From positions 2,563,394 through 2,627,393 of the forward strand of contig VXAU01004938.1 of assembly GCA_013399695.1 (NCBI GenBank): a stretch of 64,000 nucleotides of DNA. The letters run 5' to 3'. Positions 35,486 to 50,692 of the stretch are shown here, in pieces. Under the pieces are notes generated by a model, which did not search any database, had not been told where the DNA came from, and saw only the letters and a list, made by a program, of their open reading frames with translations. The stretch is from Formicarius rufipectus. Taxonomy: Eukaryota; Chordata; Aves; Passeriformes; Formicariidae. The position numbers and the translations under genes were made by a program. Each line of letters begins with the position of its first letter. The stretch's first letter is position 1.

Positions 35486-38400
35486 TTTATTAGAATAAAC
35501 AGAGCCAGAGCACAGGTTTGAATACTGTCCTAAACACTGGAAAATTTCCTGTCATGTTTCTTGTGCCAACTAATACATCTCCCAAGAATGGTACCTTCCT
35601 GCTTGTACATCCTTTGCAGAAGATCAAGAGATGGTGAAACATTTACCTGAACCCTTTAGACTTCACTAACTTCAGTTTTACACCTTTTTTCAAGATGAAC
35701 AGTTTATGCAGTTCTGATCTAGATGCATGTGTGACAAACCCCTGGACTGGAATACATGGACCTATAAAACAGGCATGCAAGTTGTGGTTTAACCCAACAG
35801 GCAGTTAAAAACTGCAAAGCAATTCACTTACTCCTCTTCAATAGGATGGGAAGGGATTTAAGGGAAAAAAGAAAAAAAGAAAAAAAAAAAGGTAAAATTC
35901 ATGGGTTGTGATAAAGACAGTTTAAGGGGACAGAAAAGGAAAGGGAAATAACAAAGAATATATTAAACAATTGATGCACAATGCCATTGCCCAGCTAGTC
36001 CCTGAGAGGCAGCTGCCAGCCCACAACCGTTTCCTCCCAGTTCTGTTGTTCAGCATGATGCTATATGGTCTGGAATATCTCTGTGGTCAGGCAGGGTCAG
36101 CTGTCCCAGCTGTGCCCCTCTCCTGGCTTCTTGGGTCCCCCCAGACTCCTTGCTGGCAGGGCAGCATGAGAAGCCGAGAAGTCCTTGCTACCATGTAAGC
36201 ACTGCTCAGCAACAACTAACACATCAGTGTGTTATCAACATTATTCTCATCCTAAATCAAAAACACAGCACTACATCAGCTACTAGGAAGAAAAGTAACA
36301 CAAATGTATGACTTTGGCTATACACTTGGACTGGTTGATACCATTTTGAGTGCTGGAAGGAAGTATTTATTTGGACCAAGCTCAGCTAAGTGATTATCAG
36401 CTTCTCACATTGAGGTAGAGCTGAACTCCACTGAATGCTAATTATTTCATCATGTTAGCATATACTCATTTCTTGGCCAGCGCCTTCATCACAATCTATT
36501 CCATATGTTGATTTAAACTGTCCTGTAAGATTAATAATAGGTGACAATTGGATCATTTAGGGTGTGACATACTTATCAAATTAGTTACAAGTATCCTCTC
36601 AACGGTTTATTTTCTCTACTGAGACAATTAAACCACCATTATAGCCAGTTTCCTTCACTCTAACTCAAACTGAAAACATTTTCTTCCCATTTACTGACTT
36701 CAAGAGATTCCTTTCAAAATCCTGTTTGAATTTATTCCCCTTCCAGTTATGCACAACAGCTTCCAGTTTCCTTTTGTTTAGCCGAATCAATATTCACTCC
36801 CCAACACTATCTAGTTGTTCTTCTTTAAACTACTTTCCACATGCATAGCCTTTGAACACGTGATTTCTGTTGTTCATTTCTGTGTAAATAAACTTTAGAT
36901 AATAGCTCTTTCCTCAAACCTGATTTCAACAGGAAACATAAAGCACTAACGCACAGTTGAAAAGTTTGTAGTACAGAATAAGCATTTCTCCCCAGTTTGC
37001 ATGTCTACTGCAGGTAATTTGAATCTGTACAATTATATGGATTATCAGTTAGAAGGTGCAAGTGATGTTGCTTGTTTTTAACAGAACTATGGAAATATCT
37101 TAGGTAAAAGTAACAAAGCCGACGGACTCCCATACGTCCATGATGAACTTTTGCAACTTGCACTAATTTTATTTACATATAATTAACTAAATAGAAAAAT
37201 CTTCCCATCAGTAATACAAGCATGTCATCTAGAAAAAAACTAAGTTTTCAAATGCACATTAGGATGTAGTATCAACATCATACCACCAGTTACAGAGTTC
37301 TTTATATAGTTAAATTTTCACTGATACGCAGTTAGATTTTCAAAGGAAAATACCTTAGATATTTGAATATTTCTAAAATATTGAAAACAATTTGAACATT
37401 TGAAACTATGGATCTACCCAACAGACAAAATACAGAGACATTTAAGAGCGATTTGTAAGGTAAGAGCAACAAAGCAATTATTCATGTCAGGAAATGTGTC
37501 TATTAAGATTAAATGATCATAATATTATTTGTTTCCAACAAATACAATTCTCTGATCTTTAAACAATACATTATTTTGAAATACCTCTGATTTTATAAAT
37601 TAGATGACTAATTTATTTTTGAATCTCTGGATAAACATACAAGTGAAATCTTTCTGAACCAAGATTTTCCATGCCAAGTCTCAAATGTGAGGGATTTTTT
37701 ATGATTAAGTATGAATTCCTGGAAAACATGGTTTATCACAGAAAAACTGGCAAAACTCTCCCAGTATTTGCTCTACAGGCGCCACTGTAATGGACTGCAG
37801 ATCTATGAATAGGCCAAGAACAGAAGCTAAAACTAACACTGAACAATGTGTTACAAAATGGGAAGCTAGCGGTTTTTTGGTTCTTTGGGGTTTTTTAAAA
37901 TTATAATAGATGGGATTAATTTCAATCCATAATTTACATAACGAAGAACCTAAGTGGCCTGATCGCATCATTTCTCAAAAACATTGTTTTGATAAATGAT
38001 TCTGTTCTGAAATTCCATCTGGCAATGAAATTTTGGTCATCTTTGAAGAACTGATTTATTCTCTTCTTACATGCAAGAATTACTTTTTGGGAACATAACT
38101 GAGCTTTCAAACAACAGATCAGATATAAGTTACTATCGCTAACAGAATTTTGTTCATTCCATGCTGGCCATAAGTCTTGAACAATGCGCTGATCCTCAAA
38201 TTTCACAAATCCTTAAAAGCTTATGTGCATAATGTTACGGGCTGCAATAGTCAGCTGGTGGCATCAGAATACAAAAACATGAAAGCAGCTGCTCTGGGTC
38301 AACCAAGGATCCACCAAAACCACTATTGTAACAGTAGCCCAAAACTAACATGTCAGTAACAGTTTAAAAGTAGGACAAAAATATATGCTCCCTTTCACAA

Positions 38401-40329
38401 GAAACTTCCCCACCATGCATGATGCCTGGCATGTCCACGCCATATGGAGGCACTTACTGTAAAAGGGATTGGACACAGGTTTTTGCTGGGGAATGTATGT
38501 CCTGGTAGAACCCTTGTAAGTGAAAGCCTCAGCCTGATCTTCCACAACTCAGTAGCTTCTTTGCCACTTCATAATGCCAATCCTGTAAATCTAGTTAGGA
38601 CCATGTAACCATGACATTTTGGCTCCTGGTTTTTCAGCTGATAATAAATCACGAGAAACTCATTTTGCACACAAGAGACAGCAGACTTTGCTTGACACTG
38701 AAAATGCTTCAAGTCTAGGACCATCAAGGAAAAAAAGCACAAGACATGAACTGAACCTCCAAATTTCACATGTACTGTCCAAGACACAAGCAACCAGAAA
38801 TGATGAAGTAAAATATGAACAGCTGTATGAGAAGAGACTAATAGTAAAAGAGTGGAGGTACAGCTCACCATAACAATGTTTTCATGCTAAAATCAGGATA
38901 TTTATTATCTTATGCCCTGATCATCAGGTCCATTCCTGACATGATAGGACATGAACCTATTTCTTTTGCAATGATAACTTACAGCATAATGTAGCCATCA
39001 AGATGCTTCCACTGAAAAACCTAATCTCCATAGGCATATCATCCAAAGATGTGTGCATCACTCCGCTGCTAATTTAAATGCCTTAGAAATCAGGCACATA
39101 GTCCCTGCGTTTCAGTTATCTGAGGTTTACTACTATAGCAAACGACTGCATATTTTTGCATAGGGCTTCCAAGTTTCACAGTTTGGAATGACTGGGCCAC
39201 GATGGTAGTGACAAAACATAAAAGCATGCAGAGATGCCAATTTCTGGTAAGATCACTGGTTAAGACTCCTACGCTTATAAGCTGATGACATCAGACAACA
39301 CAGCACACTGAAGTAAGACCTCTATCTTTTCCTTTGGGAAAGGAAACAGAAAATTATTTTCACTGTGATTAAATGGGGTCAGAAAAGAGAAAGGCATCTG
39401 TTAATATTCTATGTTGAGGCAACCTCATTTAGCCAACTATTGTGCTAATGCAAATGGTAACAGTTTGTTGCAGATGTGCAGCAGAATAGACTGCAGCCAA
39501 ATCATCTGGGTTTTTGCACTAAGAAACTATGCACAGAAGATGTTGGTGGGTTTAATAAGCATCATAAAAGAGAATTTTAAGCACAATGCCCCTTGCCTCC
39601 ACCACCAAAACTGCAAACATTCAGTTGTAAAACTTATTTTGAGAACGTTAAGATGTAGGGTTACTCAGAAATTAAAGTTCAAGTGGCAAAGGGATTTCAG
39701 GCTTCCACATTGACATTTCAAGGCAGATGGAATCTTCTTAGGTTTAAGTCACTTATTATATTGATTGCAATTATTATTGTAGCAGATTGATAGAGTGACT
39801 GTAAAATAGATGAAGTACTTTAGGATAGTAAAAAAGAGAAAAATGATGCTATTGCCTCAGTTGTAAGACCATCCACAGTATAACCAAGAAATATGTTCCA
39901 CTTTCAGCTACATCAAATAAACTGCAGATATTTTGCTGGCAGTACTGTATCTCAGCTAAGTTCTGACTAATGTTTTGTTTTGTTTTTTTTTTCCACAGAG
40001 CTCTGCAAGTTTCAGAAATTTTCTCTACAATCACCCTCAATGTTCTAGTGAGATGTACAGCTTCCCTGCAGTCATCTAGTCATATAAATTGCCCTTCCCT
40101 GGTGAAGCAATGTCTACACCTGGATTAAAAGGTCAGGTGCTCTAAATTACCTAGCAACAAAGTACACGTTGCATTACTTCTCTTTCTATTTATAATGGAG
40201 AATCATAGAATTAATAAAAAGCCATGAACTTTTTACCTCTGGCAACATTCATGCTTTTTAAGATAGTGTAAAAATTTATGATGTTTGCTACGACTTCAAA
40301 TTGTATTTTGAAATCAAATTACGCATACA
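35486..40329. other. RSPO2 intron stretch, nothing recognised
   Basis: AT-rich sequence. A purine tract of GAAA type lies at 35861-35892. An isolated gaatcatagaat at 40200-40211 looks like a CR1 terminus but has no CR1 body after it. Confidence 0.45.
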
Positions 40330-40955
40330 AGAGAATGCTTGAAGTTGGAAGGGACTTTGAGCTTAAAAACAGAGGTCATGGACTTCTCTCTGGAAGTCAT
40401 CTGGTCTAAAGCCTCCTGTTCAAGCAGGACCACTCAGAGCCATCTGCCCCTGACTATGTCCAGGTGGCTTTTGAATACTTCCAAGGCAGGAGACTCCACA
40501 ATCTCTTTAAGCAAACCTGTGCCAGCACTTGGTGGAAAAGTGTTTCCTGATGTTCAAAAGGAATCTCACATGTTTCACTTTGTGCCCATTGCCATTCTGT
40601 CACTGAAAAGAGCCTGACTCTGTTCTCCTTCCACACTCTCTCCAGGTATTTACACACACTAGTAAGATCTCCCTGGGCCTTCTCCTCTCCAGGCTGAACA
40701 GTCACAGCTCTCTCAGTTTTTCCTCACAGCAAAGATGCTCCAGTCTCGTAATTATCTTCATAGTCCTTTACTGAACTCTCTCCAGTATGGCCATGTCTTT
40801 CTCATACTAAGGAACCCAGAAGAGGACACAGTACTCCAGTTGTGGCCTCACAAATGCTGAGCAGAGGGGAAGTATCTCCCTCAACCCTAATTTCTCCTAA
40901 TGCAGCTTAGGACTCCATTAAACTTCTATCCTGCAATGGCACATTGCTGGCTCAA
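40330..40955 (-). mobile_element. CR1 fragment (antisense), about 625 bp
   Basis: The longest uninterrupted CR1 in the window. It runs from agttggaagggactttgagc through gactatgtccaggtggcttt, ctccacaatctctttaagca, tttcctgatgttcaaaagga, ctctccaggctgaacagtca and acacagtactccagttgtgg to cacattgctggctc. The reading frames over it are fragments of this repeat and not genes. Confidence 0.93.
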
Positions 40956-43900
40956 ATATATAAACACATTGAGATTTCTTAGTCAAAGACTGTATGAATA
41001 CAACCCATTTACCTAGATTACCTATTAAATACAAAATGGTATCATCACCAAACTTCAAAGCTATCTGGTAGACTGATAAAAATTACATTATTGGTCTACA
41101 TTAATGATATCAATTTTTTTACAGAGATTGAAAACTTGAAAAAATGAAAGAGTGAATTAAAGCATGAATGAGACACACAGTGTGGAAACCTCTTTTTAGT
41201 AAATAAAAATAAAATACAAGTATAAGAAGCAGAAAGAAACCAGAGAAGTGAGGAGGAACACAGCTAAACAAGGAGAACTGTGTCAAAAACAGAAGGAAGA
41301 AGAAAGCATGCAGAGTAACCAGAGATGTCCGGAAATAGTTTTAAAAAGTGTTAGAAGTCTGGTAGTCATTAGGCATAACCAAAGGCAGAAGGAATGACAT
41401 GTTGACATGCTTTTTGTAATGACCCACCAAATGAAGCAATTAATTATTTATCATAATGCTTTTTAAATTAAGTATTTTAACTGTTTTATGGAGGGTAGAA
41501 AACTCATGGCATTATGCATGTCTGCTAAGCTCAGCAACTTCAAACACTGAGTTTTTGATGAAGCTACCATGGTTTGATTATACCTGGAATTGTGATTTTT
41601 AATATGCACTGTGCAAGCACCTGTGTAAAAATGATCTGTCTTTGTACAAGCATCCTGAGTGGAAAGTCACTCCATAAAACAAGACTATCAGATCTTGTCT
41701 CAATATAAGACTGACAAATTATGCATAAGATTTGAACAGAATATTATGAAATACTATCAATTTTTACTTTTTTTCCCTCAAGTAACTTAAGAAAACATAT
41801 CAATTTTTTGTGGCTATGTTAGAGAGCTAAGAAAAAAAAAAAAACACTCCAGAAGGAGAAATGTCCCAAGAAAAATGCACACTGTGAGAAACAGCTATGT
41901 CTCCTCTCCAAACTGCATTATTCCATTGAAAATCATTTATTGTAGTAACCAAGAAATGAAGTTTTAGGGTTATTTAGTAGCCACATCTTGACATTTAGAA
42001 AAATAGCTGTATATCAAGTATCACAATTATACACAGTACAATAACATTATAATCATACAAAACAAAACACAATCCGTTAACCACAATCTGAATATTTTCA
42101 TATGCTTCTGCCACTACTACTTTTAGCCAGCACTGGAAGCTCCAAAACCCTGGAAGAAAGTTTGTTCTTATGGCATGATTTTAAGGCAAGATGTTACATC
42201 CCTTTTTAATGGTAAAATAAATTAAATCATAGTCAAGAGTTTTTGCAATGTGTGGGCCTATCATTATTCCAAGCTAATATGTGACTCATGGGTATCTACA
42301 ATTAAAAAAAAAAAAAAAATCTCTATCCCTCACTCTTCCTTTAACTATTCCGTCCCTTGATTTTGCTCTTGTAAAAATAAGGCTTTAAATACTTGAAAAG
42401 AAACTGAGTATATTTTCACTGATACCAGGCAGTTCCAAGAACAGCGCAAAAACATTTTTATTGCCAAACTGTTTCAAACTCCATTTCTAAAGCAAAGTCA
42501 GGGAGGACTCCTTGCAGAGTGTTCAGTACATGTGACCACTAGATAATTTGTCCTGTTTGGGCTGATATGTGTAACTGCAACATATTCAGAACTATTTCAT
42601 AAATTAGGACACTGCTTCTGAGAAAACCAAGAGAACATGATTTAATGGGTTTATTTGTAATCTAGCATTTTACAATCTTGAATTTTAGCGTGGAGAAATA
42701 TAAGACTACAAAAATCTCACAGCACACTCTACAATACCATTACTTTGGGCAAAAGAGACTAATTTTATGACAGACATTTTCACAAACATCTGAGGGACTT
42801 AGAACAGCAAGTCCAACCAGAAGTCAGTAAGGCATTTTGAAAAAAGCTGGAGGAGTCTCTTAGAACACACTCATCCATCTGAAAGAATACTATTCAGAAG
42901 CAAATGTTCAAAAGTGTTCAGCACTCCATTGGGCATGATAATCACAAAACTGTTATGGAACAAATTTTTGAAAGCCTGAACAACAGCAGCTCTTTATTAA
43001 AAGAAGAACCAATAGCAAAAGATTAAAACTATTCTAGCTGCAAGCATCTTCTGGATTTAGGAAATACTAGTAAGCTTAGAAGCATACAAACGCTTAGTTC
43101 TATGCAAGTATGCATACATGTTAGTATTTATAAACAGACAATTATTGTCCCAAACTCTCCAGTGCTTTTGGGGATGCCACAGTAATCTTTAGGTATAAAT
43201 GAAACACATGCGATAAACCAAACTTAATCAGGAAAAAGAACTGAGCACGCACAAAATCTAAGTTTCCATATCTTAGTAAAATGTGTTGGGAGGTGTAAAA
43301 ATCAGAGCAGAATAGCAAACATTAGCTCTTGAACTACAGCAACTCAGACAAAAATGTTTCTAAATGTTAACATTATATACATGATTAGGTACCTAATTTC
43401 CTGGTATTTTTCCATCAAAATAAAGCCAGACTGTAAAAAACATTGTGTGAAGCCCCAAGCAAGGAAGATCTACATCTGAGTATTATTATAATTATTTTTA
43501 TGAATTTGGCATAAAACAACTCCAAAACTTCCAAACTAGCCAAAATATCTCTTGCACTTATCTTCAGAAGTGTAAGATTACTCTAAGTACATTTTAGCTC
43601 CTTTTTAATGGGAATATATGTTTGGTAGCAAAAATGAGATTACAGAGCTTGTTTAGTATTAACTTCTGCCAAGTGTAAACAATGTTTCTCTGAGTTACTA
43701 CTGAGTCATATGGCTAAGGGCAGTAACTATTATCACTTCATTTTCTGTAAAATGGCTTAGGCTTGAAACCCCCTACACTTTCCCCTTGCTCGGGACTGTT
43801 AAACAATCAGAAAGTGCTTGCTTTTAAAACCTCATATATGTAGTATCATGGTGACATCACTGGCCTTCAATGGTTCTTTAAAATGAGGGGTTTTAATTTT

Positions 43901-46900
43901 AACTTTGGCTGAGCCAAACACCATATTCACACGAACACTAATGCAACAGGATAACTTCAATCAACTCAGCTTTGAAGACCACAAGTAACACATTTTTAAA
44001 ACAAAGCTACTTCTTACTAGCCAAATGCAAATATTACCGAAGACTGAAGTATTTTTATCTGTAGCAGGAAATTGCTGTCCTTAATACAGGATTTGGAAAG
44101 CCTGACTATATCACAACCGGGTTTAGCACAATCTCTTTTTGGACACACAATTATACCTACTCAAGACAAATGAAACTGCTGACAGGAACCAAGGAAGTAA
44201 ATTACCAGCTATTATTTTGCTTGGTCACAATGCATCGCATTAGTTCATTTTTCAGAGCCTAATAGAGAAGATGAATTTCTGCTCGTCTCAAATTAGTACA
44301 CTATGTCATTGCATTGAAGTGTTCCTTCACTAATAACACTTGATTTTTTGCTGATTAGTAGCTTTTACATAAATACCATGAAAACCAAATCTGTAGTTCC
44401 ATGAGACATTTTATTCACAAATTATATGCCAAATGCTTTCACACAGAAATACATCAGTATTTACATGTGAATACCTAAATTAGACACAGTGTTTTAGCAA
44501 ACATTGAGAACTCTAAACCTCTACCTTTAAATATGTTCCCTCTGGGGTGGGATATCAGGTAAAAGTTTGACAACCACACTGAGGCAAAAATCATGAGCCA
44601 GCTGCAAGTAGAATTTAAAACCACTAGATTTTAATGCAATAATTAATTTCCAGTGTTTTTCATTTAATTTCTGCTGTTGAAATATTCCAAGTGTCCATGT
44701 TTTTCAACTTTTGCCTGCAGCTACAAAGACTGGAAAAATCCAGCTAAAACATTAAAAGTGTTATTATGTGGTGGTTCCAGCAGCTGAGCTTTAAGAAATC
44801 AGGAAACTAGTGACAAAAATTACACAAGGAAGTAATACAGGGAACTACCATTAATGTACTCATTACTACTTTATTCTCTTAAGTGTTTTAGGAAGTGGTA
44901 AGGTAAAGCCTTTTCATAAGAATTCCTGCAAGTGATCCATGGTAACTTTCACAGTTCAGGGTTTTCTTGAATGAAGTATCTGAGCTTTCTCAAAGTATCC
45001 ACTGGATACAAATACTCTTACATATTTCAAGGCATTTGTACCTTTCCTTTGGCAGCTGAAGCATTGCCACAGTGACAGCATCAGTGAAGAGACTCCCTGA
45101 AAGTCTCTTTTGATTGAGGGAGAAGACAAATATTTGCACAACACACAGTTCTCAGTAAGTCCTCTTCTCCTGCTCTCCTGTTTGTTATTGTCTTGAAAAT
45201 AGACCATTAGAAAAATTACTGTAAATGGTACAAAAGACAAACAATTCAATTGTTAGTGAGCTGACGTGAAGTCTCTATCAGTTCTAGAGAGTTTACACAG
45301 TTAATTGTACAACTAGATGAAATTTTGGTTCACAGAGAATAACAAAACACACCCCTATCAATAGATCCACACCCTCCGTTAAAAAGCCTGAAAGATGATA
45401 CGGAGATGCTGACTTGGACAACTGACTAAAAAAGAATAATAATTTTAAATGGATGTTTTGAAACATGTTGCTTCCAGCTTTGAAGCACACATGCTGATGC
45501 AGACAGTTATAACTCCAACTCCAGCAATGCTATTTAAACTCCTGTTCTATGCTCAATTGGTTGAGGAAAGTATATTTCTTTTTGTTGTTGTTGTTCTTTT
45601 TTTATAATTTCTTATAGGACAATCTTTGCTGAATTAGAGAGGTTCTAAAATTGCACCATGAAGTGAGAAGGACCATAGTTATATGCTGGATTCTATTTAA
45701 CACACAGACAGATTTGCTTCTTGTTGAAATCAACAAAGCAATGGAATCTTGCTGGAACATCTGACTTTTCGCAATAACCATCAAGAAGTTCACACTCATC
45801 AATGCTATGAGAGATTAACAGGAACTCATCTATAAAACACCACTGACCTATTCCAGATAACTATCTCCCCCAAAAAACTAATGCTTTATAAGTTTGAGTC
45901 ATAGTATGAGATACTCTAAATCTATGACACTGCAATAAAAGGGGGAGAATGTTCTCTTCCAAAGAAATGGAATTCCTTTTATCTCCCTGGAAAAAATAAT
46001 TCAGATGTTTGGAAGAAAACTATGAGAAAAGTAATATATTCTTATTTCACAACCAATACTCCACCCAAAAAAACATGATTCTGGAAAAGATGTATGAATC
46101 AAAGGGGTTTTGGGGCTTGAAATTGTAAGAACAATGACTTATTTAATAAAAGAACTCCAGTTGAAAGAAATACTCAGCCTATTATAAACCTTCTCAAAAA
46201 GCACTTTGCTGGGTTTTGGGTCATCTCTATTTCTGAGATCTGCAGAAATTATAAATCCTCTTCTCTTTTTCCTTGTCACAGCTGCGAGAAAAAAAAACCT
46301 TATCTCCCATTATTTTTCCATTTATAAATGTCGGGATCATGATCCACTGGCTTCCCCTGCTCTCAGGAGGTATTATTACAGCCTACGCTCAAGCTGGCAT
46401 TGGATTGCAGAGATGATTAAGAAAGCCTGGTGGCAGAACAAACACGTGCTGAGTGCTGCAAATTACAGCTGACAGCATCTGTTCATACATTCTGCAGAGA
46501 AGACATAGAATCACCTACAATGACCATGAAAAACTCATTCTGACCATTACATCAGAATATCAATATTTTATATTATCACACTGACACAGTCTGTAATGGT
46601 TTTGAAACCAACTTCCTTTTGTTTTGAGACTCACCTCCCTTTGTCCTGCCACTGTACTTTCTTTTAGCTAGAAGCCTTCCACCAGCTATTCCTGCTGCCT
46701 AATCAGAGCAGTGATTTGAAGCCTGACAGTACATGCTCAGCTGTAGACTTTTTATTGCTCAGAAATTTCTTTAGTCATCAATTACCATATGCAATCTCTT
46801 TTTTCCTGTTGTAAATATGCTCAAATAGTTCTACTCATATATAGCATTCCTAGTCCTATATGGCAGAGTTGCAAAAGGATTTTTAGTGCATCTCTCCTGC

Positions 46901-49589
46901 ACAATCTTTTGCAATGCTTTAAACTGTCCTCTATATTTGACCAAATTGTGGTTTTTCTTTGCAAAGCCTCACAGAAGTTGTTTTTTCTAGCTTAAATGTT
47001 ATAAGGAACAGATGGTAATTGAGGAGGTAACAAAGTAATCTGGTCCATAAATTCAGAGCAAAAATAAAAACCCAGAATGTAGTCATATTTTTGGTAGTTT
47101 ATAACTAGCCTTTTTTTTCTTTTTCTTTTTTTTTTTTTTTTAGAAATCCTTTAGATGTTTGTCATATCAAGATAAATGTAGCAGTTTTGTCAGTATTGAA
47201 GACACTATAGTATTAAAGATAGATGCAATCTAGCTTCAGAGCACCTATGCTAGATGTGATCAAAGCTGCTTGGCACTTGCCTCTAGTCAACAGCTAAGGT
47301 TTCATTGTGCAATATTAAAAGCAATAAATTAAGCAAAAACTTTTGACAGTTTTTACAGTACTCTTTCTACTGTGCTGAACTTTTTGTATAAGTACAGTTG
47401 GCAGCCCATTCAAGATGTCTGCATTTGGATCTGAAAGAGGAGTAGAACAAGAGCTGGCTTCCATTTCCACCAGGAGTTCACTCTAACGTATATTGTAACG
47501 TTAGCATGGGATATTAATGTTATTGGAAATGCCTGTGGTCTTCACACTACATGATAGTTCAACCACCTGTGTTTAAGTTGCAAGTCATGCCCCTTGTTGG
47601 AAGTTCTTGAAGTTTTCAATAAATCCTATGTGCTGTAAAGCACCTGCTTTGGTGTCCTACTGCTGCTGCTCTTTGCAACTAGATACCTCTGACTCGGCAC
47701 CAGGTTTGCAGAAGTCATGTCACTTATGCATATGATCAGCTAAGAAAGCCAAGGAATGCTCACAGGAAACCAATAAATTATCATTTAAGACAAAAGGTTT
47801 GAATGTACAAATATATGAACAGCCACGCTAATCAGGTTCTACAAGAACAGTCTTAAAAAATGATCAAAGTATTTGCTACAGTGTCTGCAGTATTTCTACA
47901 CAGTAAATAGGTGCGTACTACATAAAGTGCCAAGCATGAAGGTGAAAAATGGTATAAACTGAGCCCTCATTTGAACTCCAGTAGCCTTCTACCTGATTCA
48001 CACTGCATAAAGAAAAACAAACTGATAAATTCCCACATTAAATGGAAAAGACGATATAATATACTAATTCAGTGGAGGACACTTCAGATTTTTGGGGCCC
48101 CTTCAAAATATGAACTAGTGATAGTTTTAAAATCTGAATGTTGCTAGCTCATACACAGAAAATAACTGTGTTCAAGAGAGGACTTTCTGCATAGATGAGC
48201 CCCTTTGGAAACCAAACATACTAGTGCAGTATTGTGTCCATCATGTTTAATACTGATGTTATGCTTGATTATTTGGTGCAAAATTTTATACTGACACAGG
48301 TACAGTGGTGAGATACCCCCATGATACTGCATTGCTGTTTACATGTTACTACTCATTTTAGGCTTATTCATTAAGATTGTGTCCAGAAAATTATTTAAAT
48401 CTGCACATTTAAATGGGTACAATACCATGGAAAATCAATGCAGAGTGGGGATGCCCTGACCATCATGACCAGTTCTTGCTTTCTATTGCTTTTTCCTTTG
48501 ATCACGTTCCCACTCCATTACCAAACGTTATCTGCAATAAGTTTTGTAGCTCTTCAGAATGAACCTGGAATTCAAAGGGTTCAAGACAAAGTTCTTTGCA
48601 TACAGCTCTGAGATGCAAAGCAAAGTGTACCACAGGAATCAGTGTGCCCAAGCTTTCCAGCTGGAAATAAACTTATCTCAAGATATCTCAGAAAGCTTTG
48701 GGGAAAAAACAAACAAACCACCAAGCAGCAAAAACAGCAACAACAAAAACATGCAGATCTTTCCTTCCATTCCCCTTCTTCTGTACAAGAGGTAAAGATG
48801 CAGACATATCTAGAAGTTCTCTACAAAGCAATTTCACAGCATAACCTATAAAATCAGTGCAGTTGACTCCAGCCTAGCTCCAACACTGGTGGCCACTCAA
48901 TCAAGTGAGAGCAGCTGGAGAGACTGCTCCTTCACATATTCCCTCTTGGTACTCCCCCTTCACTCCTGTAGCTGTCTGGTTCAAGTTAATTAAATTAAAT
49001 CTGGCCTGCAGCTGAGTACTGGAAGCTGCTGCATTTATGAATTGAGCAATGTACCCTTCCAAAGTTATTGTGAGTCCCTCTGTAATAATTAGACAGGAAT
49101 AAACCCCATAAGAGAATGAGTACCCCAAGTTAGCACTCTTGAGCTATGCATCCATAAAGCAAATCACAGTTCTTCATCCCAAACATAGTACCTCAATGAC
49201 CCGAACACACTATATCTGCACAGCACCATGCCAGATCTAATAAATCCTGTCTCTCAGCAGAGGTCATTAACTCCTGCACAGCAGACACTTTTAAACTTTC
49301 TGTTTCTTGAGCTACCTTATGCAGCAATGGCATGGGAGCCTCTGAACTACACATTGCTGTAGAACTGCACTTCGTGTGTCTGATTTTAAAACATTTTGGA
49401 AATCAGTCAGTCAATCAACATGTGTGGATAGGCTTTTCCATCTACTGTTGGCTAACAAAGCCACTAATTAGGACCCATAAGTCCCTATGCGATTTTTTTT
49501 TTGTCTGAAGAGTTAAAGAACAGGAAAAAGCCGTAACTCTATTTCTTTGATTCTTTCCTCTCTCCTCCTCTTCACTATATCATTTACCC
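40956..49589. other. RSPO2 intron stretch, repeat-poor
   Basis: About 8.6 kb of AT-rich sequence in which I recognise no transposon and no exon. Only simple tracts are seen: poly(A) near 41830-41845 and 42303-42319, and a T-rich run at 47110-47142. Its lack of recognisable insertions compared with the rest of the intron is noted in the findings. Confidence 0.45.
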
Positions 49590-49760
49590 TCTACAGAGGA
49601 GCTCATGATCCACAGGCATAAGAAATGAAGAAACAAAGTCAAGAGACCAGCATGGCTGACTCGAGAACTGCGGATCACACAGGCAATGAAAGCAAGGCCA
49701 GGTATCCTGGGAAGAGTATAGGAACTGTGCCTGGTTATGCGGAGATGGGATCAGGAAGGC

Positions 49761-50206
49761 TGTGGTGGTTTGACTTTAGGCCTTCCTGGGAGACAGATCA
49801 CATGGTTTGCTGTATCCAAGTATTCCATCCTATTTTACGTGAGCTTAGATATAACAGGGGAAAGACAGATCTTTTGGGTCAGTCCTTTTCCGGCGGTGAA
49901 CGGCATCGGTTGTGGACCTCGTTATCTCTCCGGGGAGAGCTGCATGTCTCTTTCTGGGAAGTAGACCTTGTTTATTTGTTATTTTTTGTGTGTGTGCATA
50001 TAGTAATATTAGGTTCCTTTTTCTTCTCTGTATATATATGTATTTGTGCAAATTTATACTGCTCCACTGGTATTAGAATCCACTTTTCATCTAGTGTGGT
50101 TTCCCCCCCCCCGCCACTGCCTTTCTCCCTGCAGCTGGTAGGGAGGGGGAAGCTGTTGTTTTGGGGCCTCTGGATATTTGCCTTCAGCCAGGGATAAACA
50201 GACACA
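49761..50206 (+). mobile_element. Solo LTR of an avian endogenous retrovirus, 446 bp, nested in CR1
   Basis: The element starts TGTGGTGGTTTGACTTTAGG and ends AAACAGACACA, a decayed complement of the start. The pentamer aaggc is duplicated at 49756-49760 and 50207-50211. Near the 3' end are ccctgcagctggtagggagg and tggggcctctggatatttgc, as in avian ERV LTRs. A C run and T/G tracts lie inside. Removing it with one copy of the duplication restores a continuous CR1. Confidence 0.93.
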
Positions 50207-50692
50207 AAGGCCAAGGTTAGCTAGAACTGAACTTGGCAAGGGGCACAAAGATAAAAAGAACGGCTTCTACAGGTATGTATGTCAGCCAGAAAAGGAAGGT
50301 CAAAGAAAGTGTATCCCCCTGATGGGCAAAACTGACAAAACTGGTAACAAGAGATAAGGAGAAGGCTGATGTACTTAACAACTGTTTTGCCCCAGTCTTC
50401 ACTGGCAACTTCATTTCCCACAGCTCTTGAGCGAATGGACTGCAGTATGGGGGAACAAAGCCCATCCCACCATAAGAGAGGATCAGGTTTGTGACCCCCT
50501 GAGGAACCTTAACATACATAAGCCTATAGGATGAAATGTATACCAGAGTCCTGAGGGATCAGGCTAATGTAGTTGCCAAGTCCCTCGCATGATCTTCAAG
50601 CAACTATGGCAATCAGGTGAAGTAGCAGGTGACTCAGAAAAGAGAAATTATGTCTCCATTTTGAAAAAAACATAGAAAGGAGAACCTTGGAA

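Noticed and set aside
40200..40211. An isolated gaatcatagaat as a separate CR1 insertion
   Set aside because: No CR1 body follows for about 120 bases. It may be a remnant terminus but could be chance.
40339..40705. Plus- and minus-strand frames of 80-90 residues
   Set aside because: They lie wholly within an antisense CR1 3' region, which is non-coding in that direction.
49625..50197. A 190-residue plus-strand frame, the longest free of Ns outside the gap region
   Set aside because: Its first part is CR1 relic and the rest is the nested LTR, with the junction exactly at the LTR start.
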